Of a stretch of 64,000 bases of DNA, positions 8,477-16,171 are shown in pieces. Where the stretch lies: positions 186,001 through 250,000 of the IMG/VR virus record IMGVR_UViG_3300035182_002586; one strand, given 5' to 3'. Below the pieces are notes generated by a model, which saw nothing but the letters and a program-made list of their open reading frames with translations, was not told the origin of the DNA and searched no databases. The stretch comes from a virus. The translations under genes were made by a program, and so were the position numbers. The number at the start of each line of letters is the position of its first letter. Position 1 is the stretch's first letter.

Positions 8477-8504
8477 GGTGACACCTCTCGTGAGGTTCGT
8501 CACC
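8477..8504. terminator. Bidirectional hairpin terminator between convergent genes
   Basis: The stem pairs GGTGACACCTC (8477-8487) with GAGGT-(TC bulge)-GTCACC (8492-8504) around a TCGT loop. There is no U-tract. The stop codon of the minus-strand gene (8500-8502) is inside the right arm. It closes the plus-strand helicase run and the minus-strand run from 13693. Confidence 0.6.
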
Positions 8505-8823
8505 TAGGTTCCACGCGAAGAGAGACCAGTCGCCCACGGCCGCGTTTCTCTTCGGCTGCGGACCCGTAGGTGAAGCACATCTCCGCGAGCATCTTCCTCG
8601 GATAGATCATGGTGAAGTGCTGGTGCTTCGCGTCCCACCACCCCCAGTACGTGCCCGTTGGGTCGTGAGAGATCCGCACGGGCACGATGGGGTTCTTCGT
8701 GTCGCAGGATCGTACCTGCATCTCGGAGGGGAAGAAGTGCTCGTACTCCCCATTCAACTTGCGGGCCGCGAGGAGGTCGGTGAACGCCCCTTCCGGGACC
8801 TCGACGATCTGTACCTGTTCCAC
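8500..8823 (-). CDS. Hypothetical protein (107 aa)
   Basis: The start is assigned to GTG 8823, two bases after the upstream stop and downstream of a GAGGATCGG stretch. An ATG at 8865 would add 14 residues but would overlap the upstream gene by 40 bases. The protein is aromatic-rich in its second half (GTYWGWWDAKHQHFTMIYPR) and has one possible metal or ligand cluster of His/Trp residues. No family is recognised. It is the last gene of the minus-strand operon that begins at 13693. Confidence 0.65.
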   Translation of the reverse strand: MEQVQIVEVPEGAFTDLLAARKLNGEYEHFFPSEMQVRSCDTKNPIVPVRISHDPTGTYWGWWDAKHQHFTMIYPRKMLAEMCFTYGSAAEEKRGRGRLVSLRVEPR

Positions 8824-8825
8824 GG

Positions 8826-9086
8826 CTAGACCGATCCTCGAAAGCCCATCACTCGACTGCGCCATCTCGTGAAGCTGCTCTCGTTCGGGGGCTTGCGCTT
8901 GTCCGCGTCCTGGAACGCCTCCTCCCACGAGGCCCCCTTGCCGAGCACCCACATGTCCCGGCCGAGCAAGATGCCCACCGAGAAGCTCTTGGGACTCGTG
9001 CCTGTAGTGCACCCGAAGGACCGCGCGAAGGCTCCCCACCGACGGTAGGCTTCTTGGCTAGCCTCCCCTCGTGTCATGGCCTTCAT
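8826..9086 (-). CDS. Small hypothetical protein (86 aa)
   Basis: The ATG at 9086 overlaps the stop of the upstream gene in an ATGA, which supports both frames. The protein is basic. Its core (GRDMWVLGKGASWEEAFQDA) looks like a short beta hairpin followed by a helix, as in small phage adaptor or DNA-mimic proteins, but nothing specific is recognised. Confidence 0.65.
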   Translation of the reverse strand: MKAMTRGEASQEAYRRWGAFARSFGCTTGTSPKSFSVGILLGRDMWVLGKGASWEEAFQDADKRKPPNESSFTRWRSRVMGFRGSV

Positions 9087-9985
9087 GGGGTCGCCTCGTC
9101 CAGGAAGCGGAGCCCCTCCTCGACCGACACACGGCACGGGCGGAGGGCGAGCTTCGGCCTCGCTTCCTCCGGCTGGCTGTCGATCACTTCCTGCGCCTTC
9201 TTCTCCGTCTCGTAGACGCACAGGCCGTGGCCGTTCGAGATGACGTGTCCGTGCTCTTCGGTGAGGACGATGCAGACCCCCTCGAAGGGCGGGCCCGCTT
9301 TGCGGAGCAGGGCATCGACGACCTTCCGGGCCGCCGGGATGACCCTGGCGAGCAGCACTTGCTGGTGCACGTGCTCCTGGACCTTCCGCGTCTTCTCCCA
9401 CTCGACCTGCTCGGGAGTCGTTGCCTCGAAGCTGTTCCTGAAGAGATCTCGGTACGAGATGAACCGGAGACCGTACTCCAGCGTGCTGAGTGCGTTCTTG
9501 TCGCCGTCTTCGGCCTCGGGGGTGCGGGTGTTGGCCCGCATGAGAATCCCACTACGGAGCTTCGCCCGGCACGCCTGGTAGATGACGCCGATCTTCGTCC
9601 ATCGGTCGAGCGTCTTCCATTCCTTGAGACGGGCAGTGAGCTTCTGCGAGGTCAGCTCGTCCGCCCACCACTCGGTACCGTCGTGTTGTTCCCCGAGCTG
9701 TCCAAGTTCGAGAAGGTCGGAGTCACTGATGTACCCGGAGTCCCGGTGCACACCACAGAGGATGTCCTGCATCGCCCCGGTCGTGCCGCAGCAGGGCCCG
9801 ATGTAGTCTTCCCCGTCTCGCGTGACGAGCTGCCACCAGTCGGCGGGCTTGAACGGGAGGTAGACCCGGTTGATGCGAGTGGGGTCCGGTTCCGGGTGCC
9901 GCCCCTTGCCTGGTTCCCCGACCCAGTTTCGTTCGTACTGGACCTTGACTCCGACTTCGGACAGACGCTTTTCGTGTTCGGTCAT
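9083..9985 (-). CDS. Hypothetical protein (300 aa)
   Basis: The start is the ATG at 9985 with GAGAGGG upstream. The first 70 residues include Trp-rich VYLPFKPADWWQLV and a GPCCGTTGAMQD stretch with CC and a further CGVH, possibly a metal site. The rest is mainly helical and Gln/Arg/Glu-rich. The C-terminal segment (EGVCIVLTEEHGHVISNGHGLCVYE) forms an alternating beta region. I recognise no family. It sits in the minus-strand operon after the second SNF2 gene. Confidence 0.7.
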   Translation of the reverse strand: MTEHEKRLSEVGVKVQYERNWVGEPGKGRHPEPDPTRINRVYLPFKPADWWQLVTRDGEDYIGPCCGTTGAMQDILCGVHRDSGYISDSDLLELGQLGEQHDGTEWWADELTSQKLTARLKEWKTLDRWTKIGVIYQACRAKLRSGILMRANTRTPEAEDGDKNALSTLEYGLRFISYRDLFRNSFEATTPEQVEWEKTRKVQEHVHQQVLLARVIPAARKVVDALLRKAGPPFEGVCIVLTEEHGHVISNGHGLCVYETEKKAQEVIDSQPEEARPKLALRPCRVSVEEGLRFLDEATP

Positions 9986-10010
9986 CCCTCTCTGAGTACA
10001 CCAGCGAGAG

Positions 10011-10739
10011 TCAGACGACGGTGACCTCGCCATCGTCCTTGAGCTTGATCGCTCCGCTCGTCCACGCGTTCGTGGCTGCACGAAGAGCGAGGAGAGCGTC
10101 TTCTTCCGTCGCATCGATGCCCTGGGTGCCCATGTGGCTCTCGGCTTCATCCTCTGCCGTGATCAGCGTGATCGACGACTCGTTTGGGAGCGTGAGCGTC
10201 TGCATGGCACGAGCACACATGCAGAAGGAAAGGAACTTGAGCCCGGGAACTTCCGCCGAGTGTCCCTTCATGCGGGCCTTCTGGACGAACGCCTGGAGAC
10301 CCCCAAACCAGACCTTCGGCTCGAACTCGTTCTTCACGAACGCTTCGACGCGCTTGTACGAGGCGTTCACGTCGTCGTAGGTGCGCGGCTGCGCGACGGG
10401 GCGGTCGTTCTCGAACACACAGCAGCGTTCGTGCGCGTGTGCGACGTGACCCATGACTCGCTCCAGGGTGATGACCGTGTTGAGGCTCCCTAAGCCGAGC
10501 GTGTCCGCTTGCTGGTACAGGGCAACCCCTCGATCCACTTCCTGGAGGGCGAGCGCGAGGATGTGTTTGAACTCCGGCCAGCGCTCTTCCGGGACGTGCT
10601 TCGGAGGTACGTTCCGCAGGTCGTTGATCTGACGTCCCCACTCCTTGGGGTCCGTCCCGAGCCGGAAGGTGCGGTTCTTCCGCGCGAGTTCGTCACGGAC
10701 CGCGAAGAGCGAGGCGTTCAGCGTGAGCTGCGAGGTCAG
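10011..10739 (-). CDS. Helical hypothetical protein (about 242 aa), start uncertain
   Basis: The frame is clearly coding from about 10700 downwards. No ATG, GTG or TTG lies near its beginning unless it overlaps the zinc-ribbon gene completely. I place the start at CTG 10739, which has AAGGA seven bases upstream and overlaps the neighbour by 47 bases. The protein is mostly helical (RNVPPKHVPEERWPEFKHIL) with a conserved-looking stretch of His/Cys residues (GHVAHAHERCCVFEND). A DNA- or cofactor-binding helical bundle is possible. No family is recognised. Confidence 0.6.
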   Translation of the reverse strand: MTSQLTLNASLFAVRDELARKNRTFRLGTDPKEWGRQINDLRNVPPKHVPEERWPEFKHILALALQEVDRGVALYQQADTLGLGSLNTVITLERVMGHVAHAHERCCVFENDRPVAQPRTYDDVNASYKRVEAFVKNEFEPKVWFGGLQAFVQKARMKGHSAEVPGLKFLSFCMCARAMQTLTLPNESSITLITAEDEAESHMGTQGIDATEEDALLALRAATNAWTSGAIKLKDDGEVTVV

Positions 10740-10887
10740 GACCCGATCCTTGCGGTAGCGGAGGGATCGGGTCCAGCTCGTCGCACTCTTTGCACCACAC
10801 CTTCGTGGTGTTCCCCTGCTCGTCCCTCCACGTGACGTACGAGTTCGCAACGGGGGTCCCACACTGCGCACAGACAGGCTCGGGCAT
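10693..10887 (-). CDS. Small zinc-ribbon protein (64 aa)
   Basis: The start is the ATG at 10887, close behind the upstream stop at 10893. CAQC at residues 6-9 and CKEC about 23 residues later make a classic two-knuckle zinc ribbon. The Pro-rich, Leu-rich tail is not conserved in any way I can name. Such proteins usually bind DNA, RNA or a protein partner. The 3' end overlaps the start region of the next gene. Confidence 0.7.
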   Translation of the reverse strand: MPEPVCAQCGTPVANSYVTWRDEQGNTTKVWCKECDELDPIPPLPQGSGPDLAAHAERLALRGP

Positions 10888-10892
10888 GACGG

Positions 10893-11435
10893 TTACTCCG
10901 CGTCCCGCACTACACCGACGGAGACCTCGACGCGCTTGCCGCGGACAGCCTCGAAGAGTTCCCTGTCCGGCTTCGGGCCGGCGTAGTAGCCCGGAGGGAC
11001 GATCAGGTGCCCTTTCCGGCAGCCCTTCATCTTGCAGCGATCCGCGTCCGGAAGGCTCGCAGGGTCGTACCCGTCCCGGGGGACGCGGAACTCCTCGAAG
11101 CCGTTGGGGTCGATCCACGCCGAGAACTCCATCGTGTGGTAGAGGGGGCTCTGAAACGTCAGACCGATGAGCGGGAGCTGGAGGATGTACGCGCTGTCGT
11201 GCTCGCAGTCCGTAGCGTCTCCGAGGTACGCCTTCAACACACACTGCTTGGAGTGCTCGTGGTACTGGAGGTTCGCCTGACCGAACCGGAGCCACCTGAT
11301 ACGGTCGCCGTACTCGTGGCAGTCGAACACGGTCACGACCGTGATGCACCGGTCCGCTTCCCGCGAGAGCTTGCGGAAGTCCGCGGGCGTCACGATGAAC
11401 GGGGCCTTCTTCACGTCCTCAGTGCTCTTCGACAT
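10893..11435 (-). CDS. Hypothetical protein (180 aa) beside the SNF2 helicase
   Basis: The ATG at 11435 overlaps the stop of the SNF2 helicase gene in TGATG, so translation is coupled. The protein is beta-rich in the first 110 residues and contains several Cys/His residues (FDCHEYGDR, KQCVLKAYLGDATDCEH, DRCKMKGCRKGH) that could form one or two metal sites. The coupling suggests it acts with the helicase. I do not recognise the family. Confidence 0.7.
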   Translation of the reverse strand: MSKSTEDVKKAPFIVTPADFRKLSREADRCITVVTVFDCHEYGDRIRWLRFGQANLQYHEHSKQCVLKAYLGDATDCEHDSAYILQLPLIGLTFQSPLYHTMEFSAWIDPNGFEEFRVPRDGYDPASLPDADRCKMKGCRKGHLIVPPGYYAGPKPDRELFEAVRGKRVEVSVGVVRDAE

Positions 11436-13693
11436 CACGACTCCCCGTTGGCCGGCGGGCGGCCGACCTGGCGCCAGTACTTCGTGCAGAGAGCAGCGGC
11501 CAGCTCCCACTGCTTGTCCGTGAGGCCGCTGAGGACCTCGTTCGCGAGCTTGTGGCCAATGCCACCGTCGGACGCGTTGAAGCCCACGTCGTTCTGCATG
11601 CGGGCGCGATCCGGGTCGAGACCGGCGAGCGTGAGCACCGCCGACATGGCCCACTTGTCACGGGCGCTGGCGGGACCACGACGCGCGGGCTCGTCGGCCG
11701 GCTGCACGTGACGCAGCTCGGGAGGGAGCATTCGGTTCTCGGCGACGGCCTTCGCACGCTCCTCGGCGTATCGGGCGATACGCTCCTCGGCGTTCTTCTT
11801 CGCCTCGTCGGCCTTGCGGGCCTCGTTCGCCGCTTCCTCCGCCAGCCGAGCGAAGTCAACCTCGGGGAGGAGGACCGGTTCCACCGAGTCCCCCGCGCGG
11901 ATGCGGGAAGCATCGACCGAAGCGTTGATCATCGCCTGCTTCGAGGCGAGGAGCGTGAAGATGCGCGCGTCGAGCGGGTGCTCCGCGACGATTTGCGTGA
12001 TGACGACGCCACGGCTTTGACCTATGCGACACACGCGATCTTCCGCCTGTTCGTTCAAAGCGGGCGTGAATTCCTGGTCGAGGAAGATGGCGTGGCACGC
12101 CTTCGTCAGCGTGATCGCGACGCCACCGGCCTTGATGGTCGCGGCGATGCCCTTGAGCTTGCCATTCTGAAAGTCTTCCTCGATGCGCGACCGCTCTTCG
12201 GCGGGGATCTCGCCGGTGATCTTCGCCCACCCCTCACGAGTGGCGAGAAGGTCGACCGCCGCGAGGTGCGCGGAGAAGACCACGACAGGCTCTTCCTGCT
12301 CCTCGTAATCCGAGACCATCTCCAAGAGAGCGGGGATCTTCGCGCGGGCGAGCATCTCGCGGGCGCGGGAGAACTCCGTGAAGCTCGTCCCGTCCATCCG
12401 GGCGATCTTCGCGCGGGCGTCTTCGATCGACTCCAGGGCGAGGGGCTCCGGAAGGTCCGCCTCGAAGGGATCCTCGTCGCTGATGATCCGGTCCCACAGG
12501 GACGGGGACTGCGCGCGGAGGATGTTCATCGCCTTGTCGCACGCCTTCACGGCCTTGGCGTCGATCGACACGCTGACCTGGCGGTAGGTCTTCACCGGCA
12601 GCTCGGGGAGCACGTCGATGCGCATGCGGCGCAGCGAGACCTTGCGCAAGTGCTTGGTGACCAGCGCCTCGTCCGGGGTGCCCCACTCGTAACCGTAGTC
12701 GCCACGCCACCCGTTGAAGGCGACGCAGAAGTTGTCCCAACTGCCGAACGCCTCGCGGGCGATGTCGGCCGCCTGGAGGACCGACCAGATCTCCTGCGGG
12801 CGGTTGAGGAGGGGCGTGGCCGTGAGCAGCCAGACCTTGCCCTGGTTCTTACGGACCAGCTCCGACATGTTGCGGAAGCGGGTCGTGCGCAGCGCCTTCG
12901 AGTTCTTGACCGCGTGGGCCTCGTCCGCGATGAGGACCGTGCCACACGCGCAGTTGCCCACCAGCTCCGCCGGGAGGATGTCGTAGTTGATGACGATGAC
13001 CTCGCCGGCCTGCGGCCAGCGGAAGCTACCGCGACCCGACAGGACTTCGATCTTGAGGTCGGGGCGCCATTTGGCCGCCTCGCGCTTCCACACGCCCTTC
13101 GCGACCGCCGGGGCCACGATGATGACGGGGGACTTCTTCGGGATCGCGAGAAGCGCCTGGACCGTCTTGCCGAGGCCCATCTGGTCCGCGAGGAGCGCGC
13201 CCCACCGGTTGGTGAGCCAACGGACGCCCTCACGCTGGAACGGGAAGAGGAACAGGCCGCGCCCACGGAGAAGCGCGTCGGCCTCGTCGAGGCGCCCTTC
13301 GGCCTCGGTCACACCGGCCTTGAAGTCCGCCGCCTTGGCCTGGAGGGCCGCCGACAGCTCCGGGAGCATGTCGAGCACGAAGCCCGACTTGCGAAGCTGA
13401 TCGACGATGAACATCGCCTTGTCGAGCGACGCGACGTTCACCCGGCGCGTGCCGTCGTAGCGGGCGCTGGCCGTAGCCGCGCGATACTCACCGAAACGGT
13501 CACCGAGGAAGCCGTGGATGCGAAAGAGGACGTTCTGGCCGTCGCGCGCGACCTCGATCTTGACGGAATCGAGTTCCCCGGCGCAGAGGGCGCACTTGGT
13601 GACCCACGGGGGGCCGAACACGAAGCCCTGGCCCACGCCCACGTTCGCGCCGCAGCCAGAACAAGCACCCGCGTAGTAGTTCTTTCGAGCCAT
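11435..13693 (-). CDS. SNF2-type helicase with N-terminal zinc ribbon
   Basis: The 752-residue protein starts at the ATG at 13693, immediately below the two-block promoter. It opens with a zinc ribbon (CSGC 11-14 and CALC 34-37). Helicase motifs follow: ADQMGLGKT (169-177), DEAH (257-260), LLTATP, and in lobe 2 an AGGVAITLTKA region and EDRVCRIGQSRG. The last 170 residues hold an Ala/Glu coiled coil and a small helical domain, perhaps a loader. The order and the RIGQ arginine motif fit the SMARCAL1/RapA-like part of the SNF2 family. It is only distantly related to the SNF2 protein at 6408-8144 and is likely active. Confidence 0.93.
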   Translation of the reverse strand: MARKNYYAGACSGCGANVGVGQGFVFGPPWVTKCALCAGELDSVKIEVARDGQNVLFRIHGFLGDRFGEYRAATASARYDGTRRVNVASLDKAMFIVDQLRKSGFVLDMLPELSAALQAKAADFKAGVTEAEGRLDEADALLRGRGLFLFPFQREGVRWLTNRWGALLADQMGLGKTVQALLAIPKKSPVIIVAPAVAKGVWKREAAKWRPDLKIEVLSGRGSFRWPQAGEVIVINYDILPAELVGNCACGTVLIADEAHAVKNSKALRTTRFRNMSELVRKNQGKVWLLTATPLLNRPQEIWSVLQAADIAREAFGSWDNFCVAFNGWRGDYGYEWGTPDEALVTKHLRKVSLRRMRIDVLPELPVKTYRQVSVSIDAKAVKACDKAMNILRAQSPSLWDRIISDEDPFEADLPEPLALESIEDARAKIARMDGTSFTEFSRAREMLARAKIPALLEMVSDYEEQEEPVVVFSAHLAAVDLLATREGWAKITGEIPAEERSRIEEDFQNGKLKGIAATIKAGGVAITLTKACHAIFLDQEFTPALNEQAEDRVCRIGQSRGVVITQIVAEHPLDARIFTLLASKQAMINASVDASRIRAGDSVEPVLLPEVDFARLAEEAANEARKADEAKKNAEERIARYAEERAKAVAENRMLPPELRHVQPADEPARRGPASARDKWAMSAVLTLAGLDPDRARMQNDVGFNASDGGIGHKLANEVLSGLTDKQWELAAALCTKYWRQVGRPPANGES

Positions 13694-13698
13694 GCTCC

Positions 13699-13729
13699 CT
13701 CTACCCCACGACCCCGGAGGCGATCCATC
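13699..13729 (-). promoter_or_regulatory. Two-block promoter motif (GATGGATC-N16-GGTAGAG)
   Basis: On the minus strand, GATGGATC (13722-13729), 16 bases, then GGTAGAG (13699-13705). The spacer starts GCCTCCGGGGTC, like the other copies. The ATG at 13693 is five bases past the second block, the same geometry as at 5119-5149. It drives the SNF2 operon. Confidence 0.7.
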
Positions 13730-13775
13730 CAGGGGGGTCGACATTTCCTCGGTTCGAGGAGGGGAGGGGGTTCCG

Positions 13776-13790
13776 GGGGCTCATAGCCCC
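13776..13790 (-). terminator. Hairpin after the 13801-14250 gene
   Basis: A GGGGCT/AGCCCC stem with a CAT loop lies ten bases past the stop codon of the minus-strand gene. There is no U-tract. It separates that gene from the promoter of the SNF2 operon. Confidence 0.45.
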
Positions 13791-13800
13791 ATGTACACCG

Positions 13801-14250
13801 TCAGCCTTCCTTCGGGGGCTCAGCCTTCACCTCGGCCTCACGGGCCTCACGCTTCGCCTTGTCGAGCTTGCCGAGGCTCTTGATGCCCAAGGGAGTCCGC
13901 GGCCCCGTCTGCCCCCTCTGGAGGTCCTTGGTGACCTGCTGGACGCTCTGCTCTACCCTTTGGTCCCGACGAGCCCCTTCGAGCTTCTGGATCTCTGCGA
14001 GAGCGTAGTCCTCGGCCGCGACGACGAGCCGACCCAACGCAGCCGTGTCGATTCTCTTGAGGGTAGGCTGCCCCTGCCCCATGAAGGTCAGGGGCAGACG
14101 CCGGATCACCTTCTGTTGGTGGGTGCGGAAGCCGACCTCCAGGTTGTACTTCGGCTTCTCTGTCTTGAGGATCAGGACCGTTACGACGAGCCCTTGCTCC
14201 TCGAACTCCTTGACCTTCTCCCACTCCAAGTAGTCTTCTCGGTTGCGCAT
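13801..14250 (-). CDS. Hypothetical protein (149 aa)
   Basis: The start is the ATG at 14250. The first half is alpha/beta (MRNREDYLEWEKVKEFEEQG, then LVVTVLILKTEKPKYNLEVGF). The second half is a long charged helix rich in Lys, Arg, Gln and Glu, which would suit coiled-coil or nucleic-acid contact. No family is recognised. It stands alone, with a hairpin behind it, and is divergent from the gene at 14332. Confidence 0.65.
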   Translation of the reverse strand: MRNREDYLEWEKVKEFEEQGLVVTVLILKTEKPKYNLEVGFRTHQQKVIRRLPLTFMGQGQPTLKRIDTAALGRLVVAAEDYALAEIQKLEGARRDQRVEQSVQQVTKDLQRGQTGPRTPLGIKSLGKLDKAKREAREAEVKAEPPKEG

Positions 14251-14295
14251 GCGGGCGTCCTCAGGGTAGCTCGGGCGTGGTTTGGGTCAATCCAG

Positions 14296-14324
14296 CCTCA
14301 CCGAGGATCCTTTCTTCGGTGAGG
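14296..14324 (+). promoter_or_regulatory. Inverted repeat that includes the ribosome-binding site of the 14332 gene
   Basis: CCTCACCGA (14296-14304) pairs perfectly with TCGGTGAGG (14316-14324) across an 11-base loop. The 3' arm contains the only good ribosome-binding site (TGAGG) seven bases before the ATG at 14332. In RNA the site would be masked, so translation could be controlled by this hairpin. It could instead be an operator in the divergent intergenic region. Confidence 0.45.
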
Positions 14325-14331
14325 TTTGGTG

Positions 14332-14979
14332 ATGTCTCATCCACGTCGAATCGAGTGTTTCTTGATCGAGAGCACGAATGACCACTGGGTCTACCTGCGC
14401 CGGTACCGATCGACGTACCCTGAGGCCGGGCAGTGCCCTCGCGCCCCCGGTGCATACCACAACGCCGAAGCCCTGATCAGCGAAATCCAGGCAGAGATGC
14501 CTGTGTCGGGCGACCTGGGTGTGCCCCATGACGACCCGCGGTGGCCTCTCAAGTGTGATCACTGCGCCTACATCTTCCAGCCGGAGGACCAGTGGCAGGT
14601 CAACCACCGGCGGAAGTACGTGCACCAGGCCACAGGGCGAACCTACGCGCTCACCGGCCCCGAGAACTGCAACACAGACAAGTCCATCGACGCCCCCGTT
14701 GGAGCGCTCTGGCGTGCAGACTGGCTCGAAGATCTCGACTGGCGGGGCCCGGACGGCAAGAGCTACATCGTGCGGACACCCGGGGGCGACTGGACCATCG
14801 ATGGCCCGTCCACCACCGGCGGAGGGGTTCGTCAGTCCAAGGAGAGCGGTGGAGGCTGGACGCGCAGCGGGGAAGCACCCCACTTCACCGTCCGTCCCTC
14901 CATCCTGATCGGGAAGCAACCGAACGGGAGCTACACGTACCACGGCTTCATGAACGCCGGGTTCCTCGACGAGTGCTAG
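14332..14979 (+). CDS. Hypothetical protein with CxxC and DUF6527-like C-terminus
   Basis: The start is the ATG at 14332, after the in-frame TTG and GTG codons. A CDHC motif near residue 73 and a later Cys suggest a metal site. The second half contains GGDWTIDGPSTTGGG and then GEAPHFTVRPSILI and TYHGFMNAGFLDEC. This order (W-x-x-x-G-x-x-P-x-x-T-x-x-PSI, then a YHGF-type block) resembles DUF6527-type phage proteins of unknown function. The match is from memory and needs a profile search. The stop codon TAG shares CTAG with the convergent gene. Confidence 0.75.
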   Translation: MSHPRRIECFLIESTNDHWVYLRRYRSTYPEAGQCPRAPGAYHNAEALISEIQAEMPVSGDLGVPHDDPRWPLKCDHCAYIFQPEDQWQVNHRRKYVHQATGRTYALTGPENCNTDKSIDAPVGALWRADWLEDLDWRGPDGKSYIVRTPGGDWTIDGPSTTGGGVRQSKESGGGWTRSGEAPHFTVRPSILIGKQPNGSYTYHGFMNAGFLDEC

Positions 14980-15389
14980 GTCTTCGGGGTCTCTACAGGG
15001 TCCCCGGCGAAGGTCAGGGGCTCTCCGTGCGGGTCCCACGGTAGTTGGACCCGCAGACCCTTCTTCTTGCCGTTGCACACGGTGCAACGCTCCAGCACGC
15101 CGCCGATGCACCCATTGTGAGGGACGCGCCCCACCCCCTGACAGGCGCGGCACGGCCCGTTCTCCATTCTGAGGGGGTTGTCCTCGTAGTAGTCGACGAG
15201 ACGTGTAGCTTCCTCCGTCGTCAGGTGGTCGTTGCTGCGAAAGAAGGCGATCGCAGCCTGTGCCCTTTCGTCTCGCCATGCACCCCACACGTGGTCGTAC
15301 TCCGCGAGCACGATCCGGGCGGGCGACCCTTCTGGCTCCAGGGCGATCTTGGCGCGCAGCTCAGTCCACTCGGCTTTGGAGAGGGGCAT
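14976..15389 (-). CDS. DnaJ-type zinc-finger protein (137 aa)
   Basis: The start is the ATG at 15389. Residues 83-113 contain CRACQGVG and CTVCNGKKKG, two CxxCxGxG-like repeats of the kind that bind zinc in DnaJ-family cysteine-rich domains. There is no J domain. The N-terminal 75 residues are helical. Stand-alone versions occur in phages, where they may help protein folding or bind partners. It is divergent from the SIMPL-like gene, with only 49 bases between the start codons. Confidence 0.75.
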   Translation of the reverse strand: MPLSKAEWTELRAKIALEPEGSPARIVLAEYDHVWGAWRDERAQAAIAFFRSNDHLTTEEATRLVDYYEDNPLRMENGPCRACQGVGRVPHNGCIGGVLERCTVCNGKKKGLRVQLPWDPHGEPLTFAGDPVETPKT

Positions 15390-15396
15390 GGGCGGG

Positions 15397-15419
15397 CTCT
15401 ACACCGGGTTGGTGTAAGG
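15397..15419. promoter_or_regulatory. Divergent TGTA-type elements between 15389 and 15439
   Basis: The minus strand reads TGTAGAG at 15397-15403, identical to the second block of the two-block motif. The plus strand reads TGTAAGG at 15413-15419. Neither has a GATGGATC block 16 bases upstream. The two face away from each other as an imperfect inverted repeat (CTACACC/GGTGTAA). They could be weak divergent promoters. Confidence 0.3.
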
Positions 15420-15438
15420 GGCCGTGGAGGAGAGCACC

Positions 15439-16131
15439 ATGCCCCACTACGGATCGACCGACAGCATCCACGTCCAGGCCAAGGGGAGCACCCCGACGGC
15501 CTTCGTCAGCGCGACCTTCAAGGCAAACATCAACACGGTCGCGAAGACGGGTCCGGCCGCCAAGGAAGCTGCCAAGGAGCGCATCGCGGCCATCTGGGAG
15601 GTCCTCAAGGCGTTCGGTCCGGCCGCCGGCATCGACACCGACCGTCTGCGCACGACGTTCGCCGTGGACAGTAGCAAGGAGCACGACCGAACCACCGGGG
15701 AGCTGCGGTTCCTCGGCTACAAGGCGGCCTACTCGATCACCTTCACGGCCAAGAACGTGCTCGAAGCAACGCGCCTCCACGACGCGCTCACGAGCATCGA
15801 GGGCGTCGAGAGCCCCTCGCCCGTCTTCAACATCAACGAGAGCCCCGAGATCTATGCGCAGGCGTTCAAGGTGGCGGCCGATGCTGCGCGGGTGAAGTTC
15901 CGCCTTCAGTGCGAAGCGCTCGGGCTGGATCCGAACGCCTACGAGCCGGCGACCTGGACCATCGAGGAAGAGCAGCAGCACGGCAAGACGCTCTCGGTGG
16001 GCAACGGCCCCAAGGCGTCGGCGGTGGGCATGGAGCCCGGCAAGGCCACTCTGGCGATGACCGTCACCTTCGTGTTCGTCGCCAAGAAGGGCTCGACGAT
16101 CGCCGTGACCGGCAGCGGTCTGCCTGGCTGA
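15439..16131 (+). CDS. SIMPL-domain (DUF541)-like protein, apparently cytoplasmic
   Basis: The start is the ATG at 15439, preceded by GGAGGAG. The 230 residues follow the SIMPL layout: an early strand (IHVQAKGSTPTAFVSATFKA), a long helix ending at VLKAFGPAAGIDTDRL, a GYKAAYSITFTAKN strand, a second helix, VESPSPVFNINES, then a long helix (YAQAFKVAADAARVKFRL) and final strands. Bacterial SIMPL proteins are usually exported, but this one has no signal peptide. Its role in a phage is unknown; particle or multimer assembly is one possibility known for the family. Confidence 0.7.
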   Translation: MPHYGSTDSIHVQAKGSTPTAFVSATFKANINTVAKTGPAAKEAAKERIAAIWEVLKAFGPAAGIDTDRLRTTFAVDSSKEHDRTTGELRFLGYKAAYSITFTAKNVLEATRLHDALTSIEGVESPSPVFNINESPEIYAQAFKVAADAARVKFRLQCEALGLDPNAYEPATWTIEEEQQHGKTLSVGNGPKASAVGMEPGKATLAMTVTFVFVAKKGSTIAVTGSGLPG

Positions 16132-16138
16132 ACTCCCG

Positions 16139-16171
16139 GAGAGGGGCTCTACGTGAGTTCAAGCCCCTCTC
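16139..16171. terminator. Bidirectional hairpin between convergent genes
   Basis: A perfect ten-base stem, GAGAGGGGCT (16139-16148) with AGCCCCTCTC (16162-16171), around a 13-base loop. The loop holds the stop codon of the minus-strand gene at 16149. It sits eight bases after the plus-strand stop at 16131. There is no U-tract. Confidence 0.65.

Noticed and set aside
8124-8537. Minus-strand frame opposite the 8169-8441 gene
   Set aside because: The hairpin at 8477-8504 should end minus-strand transcription before this frame, and it would overlap the hairpin and the 8500 gene.
6013-13693. SNF2 helicases and nuclease as a DISARM-like defence system
   Set aside because: No methyltransferase, PLD nuclease or DUF1998-type gene accompanies them; a phage helicase role is simpler.
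11552-13786. Long open frame on the plus strand (744 codons)
   Set aside because: It is the mirror frame of the SNF2 helicase, whose motifs are complete on the minus strand.
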